Part shown: positions 1 through 5,958 of the stretch, piece by piece | Numbering within the stretch: the first letter of the stretch is position 1 | Layout: each line of letters opens with the position of its first letter | Assembly (NCBI GenBank): GCA_023228025.1 | Contig: JALOCD010000139.1 | Location: 1 to 9,041 of the forward strand | Origin: Prolixibacteraceae bacterium | Lineage (GTDB): Bacteria; Bacteroidota; Bacteroidia; Bacteroidales; Prolixibacteraceae | Direction: 5' to 3' | DNA length: 9,041 bases | Position numbers and translations under genes: made by a program | The notes under the pieces: generated by a model | The model's input: only the letters and a program-made list of their open reading frames with translations | Told to the model about the DNA's origin: nothing | Databases searched by the model: none

Positions 1-192
1 AAATATTATAATCCAAATAGGCACCAAAACTAGCCATATTTTTACATATTCGATCGAAGACACATTGTTTATAAGCGGGCGAGGATCAAGGCTGACGCGC
101 AAAACATAGGCGACGATAAAGGCGCCCAATAGCGCCACGAAATCACCTATCACCAGTGTAAATGCGTATACTACAGAGCTACTATTCTTCAT
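1..192 (-). CDS. N-terminus of membrane protein, probably a polyprenyl-phosphate sugar transferase (partial)
   Basis: The reading frame runs open from an ATG at 192-190 to the window edge, giving 64 residues without a stop. It starts MKNSSSVVYAFTLVIGDFVA and has a hydrophobic helix at about residues 8-30, a basic stop (Leu-Arg near 31-32), a short polar loop containing DPRP, and a second hydrophobic helix from about 51. A 'GDF/L..L..AF..AY.LR' pattern in the first helix is typical of the N-terminal membrane region of exopolysaccharide sugar transferases (WcaJ/WbaP-like), which put the first sugar phosphate on undecaprenyl phosphate. The catalytic domain lies outside the window, so the function is an inference. 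It lies downstream of the O-antigen ligase-like gene on the same strand, 182 bp away, which fits a polysaccharide locus. No strong Shine-Dalgarno is visible; a weak GAAG lies about 10 bases upstream. It could instead be another multi-pass polysaccharide membrane protein. Confidence 0.7.
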   Translation of the reverse strand, partial: MKNSSSVVYAFTLVIGDFVALLGAFIVAYVLRVSLDPRPLINNVSSIEYVKIWLVLVPIWIIIF

Positions 193-360
193 TTTGCATA
201 CTTCATGCCGGTTGGCCTGCTTTCTGGCGGAGCCAGAAACACCGCCACCTCTTGGTTATTTTGGGCTCACAAACTTGCGATACGCGCTCACGGTACCTTT
301 TGTACAGCTTGCTTGCGTTTCGCGCTTGACTCACCCAAACTAACTCAAGCATGAACCTTG
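193..360 (-). promoter_or_regulatory. Possible structured 5' leader of the sugar-transferase-like gene
   Basis: This non-coding stretch lies between the O-antigen ligase-like gene and the downstream membrane protein gene. If transcription starts from the TATAAT at 365-370, the leader would be about 160 bases. On the minus strand it holds a perfect 8-bp hairpin (arms 221-228 and 232-239, TTTCTGGC with a 3-base loop) and a 6-bp stem GCTTGA/TCAAGC spanning roughly 324-350. A GGCGG/CCGCC pairing would compete with the first hairpin. Neither hairpin is followed by a T-tract, so these are not simple terminators. No known riboswitch class is recognised. Confidence 0.3.
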
Positions 361-364
361 CTAT

Positions 365-370
365 ATTATA
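365..370 (-). promoter_or_regulatory. Candidate -10 box (TATAAT) for the sugar-transferase-like gene
   Basis: A perfect TATAAT reads on the minus strand, five to ten bases beyond the stop codon of the upstream O-antigen ligase-like gene. No good -35 match lies 16 to 18 bases upstream (that stretch is A-rich), so this could be a weak internal promoter or a chance match in AT-rich DNA. If used, transcription would start near 357. Confidence 0.35.
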
Positions 371-374
371 CAAT

Positions 375-1790
375 CTATTCACTTTTTATCTTATTAGTTG
401 GTTTGATGCCTGCTAGGCCCAGTACTATGCCAGCCCACAGCCATACATAAACAGCGTTTATATACGTACCAAAGAACAAATACTGAACCATAAATGCTGC
501 CAGCGTTGCAGCGATAGACATATAAATCAGGGAGTATTTGTTTTTAAGATTGGTTTTAATAAATTGCCATAAGCCACTTACGTATAGAATCAACAGAGAC
601 ATTAAGCCAATAACACCAAGTTCCGAAACAATCAAGACGTAGTAAATATAGACCGTAAGGTTACTCGGGGCGCTTTTATCAATATTGTTAACGACATATG
701 GCCCCAAATTGCCAGCACCTATGCCGGCGGATATGGTGTAAAAATTATCTCTCCAGGCTTTAATTGCAAGTTCGGCAGAGTCTAATCTATCTGTTGTGGA
801 AGCTGTTATCAAACCAGCTGGCACAAAGCTATTACTTCGTACTGTAACCGGGGCTTGTTTTTGGGGGATGTTTATGACCCCAAGAGTCATATGGTCAACC
901 ATGCTGACAAACGTGTTGTAGGTGATGTTCGGGGTTGTGCGATGAGCGTAGCTTGCCGAGGCCAATAACAGACTAAACCCGGCGATGACACACAGAGCAG
1001 TGAGCATAAGAGATAGTGTTAGCTGTTTAAGATTGACCCCTTTGACAAAACGAGCCAAAACCACAAAAGCAACTAAACCAGCGAATACAGCGATAAAGGC
1101 CCCCCGAGAAAAAGTTAAGGTAGCAGCCAAGGATACCAAGCTTAAAGCAGCAATGCTTAAGCGGCTTTTTGTGGTCACGGCTAGGCTTAGGGCTATGAAA
1201 AAGAAGGGCAAAAGGGCGTTTGCATAAAACTGCGGTTCGGCAGCTAGGCCGTTGACGCGCGGAAAGCCAAAAATCCCGTTATTGCAGTTTTGGCATAAAA
1301 TCCCAAGATCACTACTTGTAAAAGTAGCCATTAAAAATTGCAATACACCTAAAACACTAAAAACAATGCCAGCAATCAGCAGGCATTTAATAACATATGC
1401 ATAATAGTTTTTATTAAGCTCATACTTTACGTACCACCAGGCAGCCACTACTAGTGCTAACAAAAACAATATAGATACCGCCAAAAGGGCACTACGTGCT
1501 TTGTATATTGCGCTAAAAAGTCCAGCTATAGCAACTAGTGCCAGCAAAATAATACTCAAAAAAGCTAGTTTGTTTTGCAGGTATAAACTCTTTAGCTTTT
1601 TTATTGCCGGTATGGCACAAATAAGCACAAAAATGACTGCGATTATCTGGTACAAGCCAAGCCTAAAAGATGAAAAGTTATAAGCTGGCAAAGCTATAAA
1701 AGGGAATTTAGACATAGGGGCCAGCACGATAAGCGATGTGAACAGGCCCAATCGCAACACTTTTAGGCGGGATAATTTTGGTAAATTCAT
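375..1790 (-). CDS. O-antigen ligase/polymerase-like membrane protein (Wzy/WaaL superfamily)
   Basis: A 471-residue integral membrane protein with about ten to twelve predicted helices (for example 14-36, 47-62, 74-96, 100-120, 133-156, 186-205, 210-228, 231-249, 258-279, 380-410, 422-462). Family hallmarks are visible: FPRVNGLAAEPQF at 176-188 (the Arg ahead of the large loop), a SRG at 228-230 opening a helix as in the Wzy_C domain, a long extracellular loop at about 280-378, and GIGAGN at 356-361 inside it (the 'GvGpGn' motif). Then comes a helix starting YIYYVLIVSELGVIGL, which matches the 'E.G..G' pattern. Known relatives transfer or polymerise undecaprenyl-linked glycans on the outer face of the cytoplasmic membrane; acceptor and sugar cannot be told. 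The ATG lies 8 bases after a TACAAT box and has no Shine-Dalgarno, suggesting a leaderless mRNA. The GtrA gene diverges from the same 69-bp gap. Confidence 0.85.
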   Translation of the reverse strand: MNLPKLSRLKVLRLGLFTSLIVLAPMSKFPFIALPAYNFSSFRLGLYQIIAVIFVLICAIPAIKKLKSLYLQNKLAFLSIILLALVAIAGLFSAIYKARSALLAVSILFLLALVVAAWWYVKYELNKNYYAYVIKCLLIAGIVFSVLGVLQFLMATFTSSDLGILCQNCNNGIFGFPRVNGLAAEPQFYANALLPFFFIALSLAVTTKSRLSIAALSLVSLAATLTFSRGAFIAVFAGLVAFVVLARFVKGVNLKQLTLSLMLTALCVIAGFSLLLASASYAHRTTPNITYNTFVSMVDHMTLGVINIPQKQAPVTVRSNSFVPAGLITASTTDRLDSAELAIKAWRDNFYTISAGIGAGNLGPYVVNNIDKSAPSNLTVYIYYVLIVSELGVIGLMSLLILYVSGLWQFIKTNLKNKYSLIYMSIAATLAAFMVQYLFFGTYINAVYVWLWAGIVLGLAGIKPTNKIKSE

Positions 1791-1798
1791 TTGTTTTT

Positions 1799-1828
1799 AT
1801 TGTATGCGAGCCGAGCCTATTGTGCTAA
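1799..1828 (-). promoter_or_regulatory. Promoter of the O-antigen ligase-like gene, leaderless layout
   Basis: On the minus strand a TACAAT -10 box (1799-1804, 5 of 6 to consensus) is preceded by TTAGCA (1823-1828, 4 of 6) with an 18-base spacer. The ATG at 1790 begins only 8 bases after the -10 box, so the message would start at or next to the start codon. The opposite strand must hold the GtrA promoter; only a weak candidate is seen there (TTGTGC at 1820-1825, CATTTT at 1843-1848, 17-base spacer). Confidence 0.5.
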
Positions 1829-1859
1829 CCTAAAAATAAGAACATTTTAAAAACAAAGC

Positions 1860-2291
1860 ATGAAAAAACTAACCAAACATACCAAAAAACTACTGGTACA
1901 ATTTGCCGAATACTCTGTTGCTGGTGGCGCCTATTTTTGGACTGCTTATGTGTTGATTTTGGTCCTGACACCGCTGATAGGCCTTTGGTGGTCAAATATC
2001 ATTGGTAATGGTATTGGCGTAACTATTAACTTTATATTAGAACGTTACTGGGTGTTTAAAGGCTCTAAAAAACGCCACTTAACAGAGGTATCATTTAAAT
2101 ACATAATTTTTACGGCTTGTAACTTTTTGATAAGTTATTTGATTCTAAGCGGGTTAAGATCGGTTGGTATTCAGTTGGCAATCGGGCAGTTTATCTCAGC
2201 CGGGTTCTTTACGGTTTGGAATTATTTTTGGTATCGCTTTTGGGTATTCAAGGGTAAACCTCAGGCCAAAAGGATAAGACATCATGCCTGA
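1860..2291 (+). CDS. GtrA family membrane protein
   Basis: A 143-residue protein with four membrane helices (about 15-35, 38-60, 78-98, 104-124) and a basic N-terminus, which is the normal size and layout for GtrA. The typical signature appears twice, after helices 2 and 4: NFILERYWVF at 57-66 and NYFWYRFWVF at 121-130, showing the internal repeat of the fold. Characterised GtrA proteins are thought to flip undecaprenyl-phosphate-linked sugars (glucose, arabinose and others) across the membrane for glycosylation of surface polymers. Its place beside the O-antigen ligase-like gene and near a polysaccharide deacetylase fits that role. No Shine-Dalgarno precedes the ATG, and leaderless translation is plausible. 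The last 8 bases overlap the next gene, so the two are surely co-transcribed and probably translationally coupled. Confidence 0.88.
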   Translation: MKKLTKHTKKLLVQFAEYSVAGGAYFWTAYVLILVLTPLIGLWWSNIIGNGIGVTINFILERYWVFKGSKKRHLTEVSFKYIIFTACNFLISYLILSGLRSVGIQLAIGQFISAGFFTVWNYFWYRFWVFKGKPQAKRIRHHA

Positions 2292-2757
2292 AATAGCGGT
2301 TAACCCAGCTATCGTAAGGCCGACTAAAAAACAGAGGTTATTATTAGAATTTATTCAAGAATTTATTGCCGAGCATGGTTACAGCCCTTGCTACCGTGAA
2401 ATTATGAAGGGCTGCGGCTATAATTCGGTAGCCACTGTGGCCCTGCATGTTAACAATCTTATAAAACGGGGGCATCTGCAAAAACGTGACCGATCAGCCA
2501 GGTCCTTGGAGATAGTAGCTAGTGGTGCAGAAAAGCCTTTTTTGACCAATCAAGTTAAAGTTGCTGAAGAAAAATGGCTGGTAGACATAATCGAAGCCCG
2601 TTTTGCTGACGTAGAAAGTACTGGGGTTCCGGCCGAAAAAGAAGTCGACAGCCTTTATGTTTTAGTCGGGGCGCTAAGAGTATTGGGCCTGGACGGCGCC
2701 GCTCAAAGTTTTATGCCGCGGCTCAAAACTATCAAAAAACAATCAGGCCAATCTTAG
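2284..2757 (+). CDS. LexA-type winged-helix DNA-binding protein without protease domain
   Basis: 157 residues. Residues about 14-78 match the LexA N-terminal DNA-binding domain: KKQRLLLEFIQEFIAEHGYS, then a Pro-Cys and YREIMKGCGYNSVATVALHV, and then LIKRGHLQKRD with an Arg-Ser-Leu-Glu strand. This is the family pattern 'rQ..vL.fI..f....GypPs.rEI....G..S...v..hl..L...G.l.r......R...'. The rest (about 80-157) is a short acidic and helical segment. It has no Ala-Gly cleavage site and no Ser-Lys catalytic dyad, so it is not a self-cleaving SOS repressor. The start overlaps the end of gtrA by 8 bases, with AGGATAAGA about 8-15 bases upstream as ribosome site. It may regulate its own operon or act as a small DNA-binding adaptor. 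The target is unknown. Confidence 0.8.
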   Translation: MPEIAVNPAIVRPTKKQRLLLEFIQEFIAEHGYSPCYREIMKGCGYNSVATVALHVNNLIKRGHLQKRDRSARSLEIVASGAEKPFLTNQVKVAEEKWLVDIIEARFADVESTGVPAEKEVDSLYVLVGALRVLGLDGAAQSFMPRLKTIKKQSGQS

Positions 2758-2761
2758 CCAT

Positions 2762-2774
2762 CTTAGGACCTAAG
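2762..2774. repeat. 13-bp palindrome between convergent genes
   Basis: CTTAGG-A-CCTAAG is a perfect 6-bp inverted repeat around one base, lying in the 26-bp gap between the convergent LexA-like and DUF4203 genes. The loop is too small and there is no T-run, so it is at best a weak transcription terminator. A protein site is equally possible. Confidence 0.3.
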
Positions 2775-2783
2775 CGAAAATAT

Positions 2784-3446
2784 CTACTTAACTTTGGCTT
2801 TGACTCTTTTGGGCTTATCGGTATCCAAGGTGCCCCATTCGGTCAACACAAAATCGGGGTTCGAAATAAATTGATAAACGGCACCTATGGCCAGCAATAC
2901 AATTGCACTCAACGCCCAGAACCAAGATGATGTAACGGCTAATGTCGTGGCCGCATAGTTAAAGCTGTCAAGAGGTATTTTATGGAACATCAGTAACACT
3001 CCGCCGACAGTTGCTACAGTGCCACCAATGGCAGTAACTAGCACTAAGAAATATTTTGGGATATTGAAGGCAATAGACATGATGGCAAATAGGGCGCCGA
3101 TAATTATGCCGACTACAGCTGCTAAAAAGCCGCTATGAAAGCCTAGCAGAGTAATAAATCCAGTTCCTATCCAATAGCCAACACTAGCCCCCAAAAGCAC
3201 TACGGCCAGGCTGTAGAAAAAATAGGCAAACACAGCAAACACTAGCCCAAGTATTAGGCCTATGATAATGCCTAGGGTGGTACCAATAAACTGCTTACCT
3301 AGAGCGTCAGCTGTAGCACTAGCCCCAATGGTGAACCCCGCGACCAAACCCCAGATTGGCAAGATAAATCTAGCTAACCGATAACCATAAAATGTTAGGC
3401 ACAGGCCCACCGCGGCTGCTAAAAGACCAAAAAAGACTTCTTTCAT
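2784..3446 (-). CDS. DUF4203 / TM198-like seven-helix membrane protein
   Basis: 220 residues with seven closely packed Gly/Ala-rich hydrophobic helices (about 4-20, 24-45, 54-75, 77-100, 106-127, 131-153, 172-193) and a 25-residue tail that ends in a basic cluster (KPKRVKAKVK). The opening FYGYRLARFILPIWGLVAGF and repeated 'G..iGl.lG' patterns match the DUF4203 (TM7S3/TM198) family. No enzymatic residue set is visible, and the family has no firm bacterial function. The ATG is preceded by a strong AAGGGGG at 3453-3459, six bases upstream, so the start is secure. It diverges from the polysaccharide deacetylase gene. Confidence 0.78.
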   Translation of the reverse strand: MKEVFFGLLAAAVGLCLTFYGYRLARFILPIWGLVAGFTIGASATADALGKQFIGTTLGIIIGLILGLVFAVFAYFFYSLAVVLLGASVGYWIGTGFITLLGFHSGFLAAVVGIIIGALFAIMSIAFNIPKYFLVLVTAIGGTVATVGGVLLMFHKIPLDSFNYAATTLAVTSSWFWALSAIVLLAIGAVYQFISNPDFVLTEWGTLDTDKPKRVKAKVK

Positions 3447-3494
3447 CCAAAACCCCCTTAATGGTCTAATAATAACTCTTTTTGTTGGGGCGCT

Positions 3495-3522
3495 ACAATA
3501 AAAATTACACCATTATTGACAA
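3495..3522 (-). promoter_or_regulatory. Promoter of the DUF4203 gene
   Basis: On the minus strand TTGTCA (3517-3522, 5 of 6) and TATTGT (3495-3500, 4 of 6) are separated by 16 bases. Transcription would start near 3488, leaving a leader of about 40 bases that carries the AAGGGGG ribosome site. Its -35 box shares bases with the TTGACA of the opposing promoter. Confidence 0.45.
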
Positions 3523-3539
3523 GCGAACAGTGGTATTAT
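3516..3539 (+). promoter_or_regulatory. Extended -10 promoter of the polysaccharide deacetylase gene
   Basis: TGG-TATTAT at 3531-3539 is an extended -10 (TGn plus a 5-of-6 box). A perfect TTGACA at 3516-3521 lies only 12 bases upstream, too close to be a normal -35 partner, so the extended -10 probably does the work. The start at about 3546 would leave only a few bases before the ATG at 3551. Confidence 0.5.
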
Positions 3540-3550
3540 GTGCAATGTAA

Positions 3551-4483
3551 ATGAGATGGTTTTTTGGCGCTACAAGACATTTAATTGCTCTATCGGTAGC
3601 TACTTTTTTGGTATGGGGCGTTTGTTATTTTGCCATGCACGCCGAGCAAATCAATTTTCACACCCAATCAAGGGCGTATGCTCAGAGCGCAACTGTAGAA
3701 AAAGTTCTTAAATTAAAAAAAGTTAAAGTTGAACCAGCCAGACAAAGAGCACGAGCGGAGTTACCTCACCCCCAAAAACTTAGTAGCCCACCCCTAATTG
3801 ATGTCGTAACAAAATCAATAAATTATCTGACGAAGATTAGTGAACCGTACTGGCCCTACAGAAACGGCATAGATTGTGCTGTGATGAAATGTGTTGCTTT
3901 AACATTCGATGACGGGCCATCTTTTGCCACCCCACAACTCTTGGATATTCTTAAATCAAAGCACGCTGTAGCGACCTTTTTTGTAGTTGGTTACAACATT
4001 GACGCCAACAAAGGGATACTGCGACGCATGATTGCCGAAAACAACGAGATTGGCAACCATACAATGAGCCATAAAAACTTCAATAAAATACCGCCCCAAA
4101 ATGTTGCTGCCGAGATCAACGGTGTACAAGATGCTGTTCATAACGCAACTGGCTATAAGCCGCATGTTCTGCGTCCGCCATATGGTGCGGTTAGGCCAGG
4201 GGACCTGACTCAGGCTATGTACCCGATAGTTCTATGGGATAACGATCCTGACGACTGGAAGGACCGTGACCAGAATTTGGTGGATAGCCGAGTGATGGCT
4301 CCCATCAAGCCAGGTTCGATTGTGTTGATGCATGATTTATACCCCAGCAGTGTCAATGCCGTACCACTGATAATTGATAACCTGCAGAAGCAAGGCTACA
4401 CGTTAGTGACAGTAAGCGAGCTGTTTGGCTGGAGGGACGCTAATGCGTCGCTACCTAACGGCCAGGTTTTGCGTGGCCGATAA
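3551..4483 (+). CDS. Membrane-anchored polysaccharide deacetylase (NodB/CE4 family)
   Basis: 310 residues: an N-terminal signal anchor (about 10-28), a basic, proline-containing linker (about 48-80), then a complete NodB domain (about 110-295). All five CE4 motifs are present: TFDDGP 118-123 (Asp120 catalytic base, Asp121 metal ligand), HTMSH 170-174 (both His metal ligands), RPPYG 208-212, DNDPDDW 230-236 and LMHD 259-262 (His261). Cys109 and Cys114 just before motif 1 could form a disulfide, as in some secreted CE4 enzymes. Family members remove N-acetyl groups from peptidoglycan, chitin-like or exopolysaccharide substrates outside the membrane. A cell-wall or surface-glycan substrate fits the neighbours, but specificity cannot be read. 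The start has no Shine-Dalgarno; an ATG-TAA pair at 3545-3550 immediately precedes it, so 3551 is the first usable ATG. Confidence 0.92.
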   Translation: MRWFFGATRHLIALSVATFLVWGVCYFAMHAEQINFHTQSRAYAQSATVEKVLKLKKVKVEPARQRARAELPHPQKLSSPPLIDVVTKSINYLTKISEPYWPYRNGIDCAVMKCVALTFDDGPSFATPQLLDILKSKHAVATFFVVGYNIDANKGILRRMIAENNEIGNHTMSHKNFNKIPPQNVAAEINGVQDAVHNATGYKPHVLRPPYGAVRPGDLTQAMYPIVLWDNDPDDWKDRDQNLVDSRVMAPIKPGSIVLMHDLYPSSVNAVPLIIDNLQKQGYTLVTVSELFGWRDANASLPNGQVLRGR

Positions 4484-4489
4484 CTTGAC

Positions 4490-4551
4490 CGTCAGAATAA
4501 GCTGATTGGCTCGTTGACTGAGAGAGGTTTTATCTCTATAATCAGCTGACG
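4490..4551. repeat. Long imperfect inverted repeat spanning the tRNA promoter
   Basis: Outer arms CGTCAG (4490-4495) and CTGACG (4546-4551), inner arms AGCTGATT (4500-4507) and AATCAGCT (4540-4547), and an inner AGAGA/TCTCT pair around the loop make a nested dyad of 62 bp. The right arm overlaps the -10 box of the tRNA promoter. As RNA it may also fold at the 3' end of the deacetylase message, which stops at 4483. There is no T-tract, so terminator activity is doubtful. Confidence 0.5.
4514..4542 (+). promoter_or_regulatory. Near-consensus sigma-70-type promoter of tRNA-Asn
   Basis: TTGACT (4514-4519, 5 of 6), a 17-base spacer, and a perfect TATAAT (4537-4542). Transcription would start near 4549, about 26 bases before the mature tRNA 5' end. 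It is the strongest promoter by eye in the window, as expected for a stable RNA. Confidence 0.85.
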
Positions 4552-4574
4552 TTAATAGCTCATTAAATCGATAA

Positions 4575-4649
4575 TCCGGGGTAGCTCAGCGGTAGAGCGG
4601 GTGGCTGTTAACCACTAGGTCGCTGGTTCGAATCCAGTCCCCGGAGCCA
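4575..4649 (+). tRNA. tRNA-Asn (anticodon GTT), CCA encoded
   Basis: A 75-base cloverleaf folds by hand. Acceptor arms TCCGGGG (4575-4581) and CCCCGGA (4639-4645); D arm GCTC/GAGC with a 7-base loop; anticodon stem GGTGG/CCACT with one G-T pair and loop CTGTTAA; anticodon GTT at 4607-4609; five-base variable loop; T arm GCTGG/CCAGT with loop TTCGAAT. The discriminator base is G, as in other tRNA-Asn, and the CCA end (4647-4649) is encoded in the DNA. GTT reads AAC and AAT codons. Confidence 0.97.
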
Positions 4650-4666
4650 ATTTTGACACCAAAGTT

Positions 4667-4697
4667 GACCGTAATACTTAGTAATTACGGTCTTTTT
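4667..4697 (+). terminator. Intrinsic terminator after tRNA-Asn
   Basis: A perfect 9-bp stem GACCGTAAT/ATTACGGTC (4667-4675 and 4684-4692) with an 8-base loop is followed directly by TTTTT. It ends tRNA transcription. On the minus strand the hairpin is preceded by A's but not followed by a good T-run, so it is probably weaker for the convergent fusion gene ending at 4727. Confidence 0.9.
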
Positions 4698-4726
4698 AAA
4701 TACATTAGACTTTGTAAAAATAAATC

Positions 4727-5956
4727 TTAGCCAAACATAAGTAGTTCGGGTTTTAAAATTAAAAGCAGCCCGATAATAATCATCAATATGCCACCAACCA
4801 AACTAGATATTTTGCTGTATTTAGTAGATATACCAGTCGCTCTTAAGGTAAACATGGCAATCGCAAAAATAATCATATCGTCCAACATAAAAAAGAAGAT
4901 ATAAAGTAATATATAGCCGTAATATTGCCAGGTAGCGAGATCACTCAAGGCTAATACTTGGGTAAAAATGGCTGGAAAGCCAGCCGAACAGACCAGTTCA
5001 ACCAGATTAACTGCAAAAGCCAGCAGAATAATCCCCCCCAAGGCTAGCCACAGACTGTTTTGTTGGGCAATTGCTTTCATTTTGGTAAAAGTACGTTGCC
5101 TTTTTTCGCTGCCAGTTACTTTGCAACCGCTATCATTTCTATTTTTTATGTAGCTTCTTACATTATAGCCCCCGCCAAAAATTGCTAGAGAGCCAATTAG
5201 AATACGTACCCAAACTACAAAACCTAAAAACAATATTAGCTGGAGCCATGCGGCCATAAATAAAAAGTAAACAAAGGCGGAAGCAGCTATAAATGTACCC
5301 CCCAAAAGCCACATTCGACGCCTATCTTTTAAGCCCAGCAACAAACTTATCAAAAACAGCAATGTCCACATCGCGCAAGGGTTAAAACCATCCAGTGTAC
5401 CAATAAAAATCGCTAGCAGCGGCAAAGAATAACTTAGGGCATTTATTTCTCCAATAATTGGCAGTTTAACTATTTTTTCTTTTTTGCTTGTTGGTGGCTC
5501 AGCTTGAGTTTGCTCGGTAGCTGTTGGAGTGGGTTTGTTGAGTGACGTTGAGCTGACTATCGAACCTATAGAATCAGGGCATTCATTAGCCAAACATTGT
5601 TGAATACGATTTTCAATTTCTTTATCTGTAGTCCCCTCGGCAAAACCCGAGAATTCTTTATCACCTATAATTAAAAAAGGTACACCGCTAGCGTTAACAC
5701 CAAGCTTGTCAGCGGTTTTTTGCATTAGATCAACATTGTTTTGATTATGATAGATCTCGTACGTATTAAGCTTCACTCCCGGATATTTAGGCAATGTCTC
5801 GGCAAGAAAAACTTTCTCTTTAGCACCATGAGGGCAACCGTCTCCCCAAAACAAATAGATATTCAAAGATCCTACTGCACTTGTTGCACTAGAACCAAAA
5901 CTAAAAATAGCCAGCAATAATAAAGGTAATATTATTAATTTTGCGAGTTTATTAAT
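4727..5956 (-). CDS. Thioredoxin-fold/CcdA-like (DsbD-type) membrane fusion protein, probable AUU start
   Basis: With the AUU start the protein has 409 residues: a signal peptide (NKLAK, then about 17 hydrophobic residues, then SATSA), a thioredoxin/glutaredoxin-like domain (about 31-130), a Pro/Thr/Lys-rich linker (about 135-165), and a six-helix CcdA/DsbD-type domain (about 172-409). Redox cysteines: Cys41 in CPHG, cis-Pro93 in SGVPF, Cys121 and Cys126 in C-x4-C, Cys194 in NPCAMW and Cys323 in ELVCSAG. The last two are the paired transmembrane cysteines of the CcdA/DsbD family, which carry electrons across the membrane. The usual second active-site Cys is Gly44. An alternative TTG start at 5917 (396 residues) has no ribosome site and would cut away the basic part of the signal peptide. 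It is the last gene of the redox cluster, and the small CPGC thioredoxin just upstream is a likely electron donor. The exported substrate is unknown. Confidence 0.85.
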   Translation of the reverse strand: MNKLAKLIILPLLLLAIFSFGSSATSAVGSLNIYLFWGDGCPHGAKEKVFLAETLPKYPGVKLNTYEIYHNQNNVDLMQKTADKLGVNASGVPFLIIGDKEFSGFAEGTTDKEIENRIQQCLANECPDSIGSIVSSTSLNKPTPTATEQTQAEPPTSKKEKIVKLPIIGEINALSYSLPLLAIFIGTLDGFNPCAMWTLLFLISLLLGLKDRRRMWLLGGTFIAASAFVYFLFMAAWLQLILFLGFVVWVRILIGSLAIFGGGYNVRSYIKNRNDSGCKVTGSEKRQRTFTKMKAIAQQNSLWLALGGIILLAFAVNLVELVCSAGFPAIFTQVLALSDLATWQYYGYILLYIFFFMLDDMIIFAIAMFTLRATGISTKYSKISSLVGGILMIIIGLLLILKPELLMFG

Positions 5957-5958
5957 CT

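Noticed and set aside
220..255. Possible ops/JUMPstart element (GGCGGT on the minus strand) before a polysaccharide gene
   Set aside because: Only six bases match the ops core, the following bases differ, and an RfaH-type antiterminator is not known to me in the likely host group.
985..1227. Plus-strand open frame inside the O-antigen ligase-like gene
   Set aside because: Lys/Ala/Thr-rich translation with no family resemblance, wholly antisense to a convincing membrane protein. The same holds for the open frames at 1501-1683, 3956-4165, 4968-5153, 6063-6298, 6946-7137, 7837-8043 and 8145-8366.
4575..4649. tRNA-Asn as an integration attachment site for the redox cluster
   Set aside because: I found no second copy of the tRNA 3' end and no integrase gene in the window.
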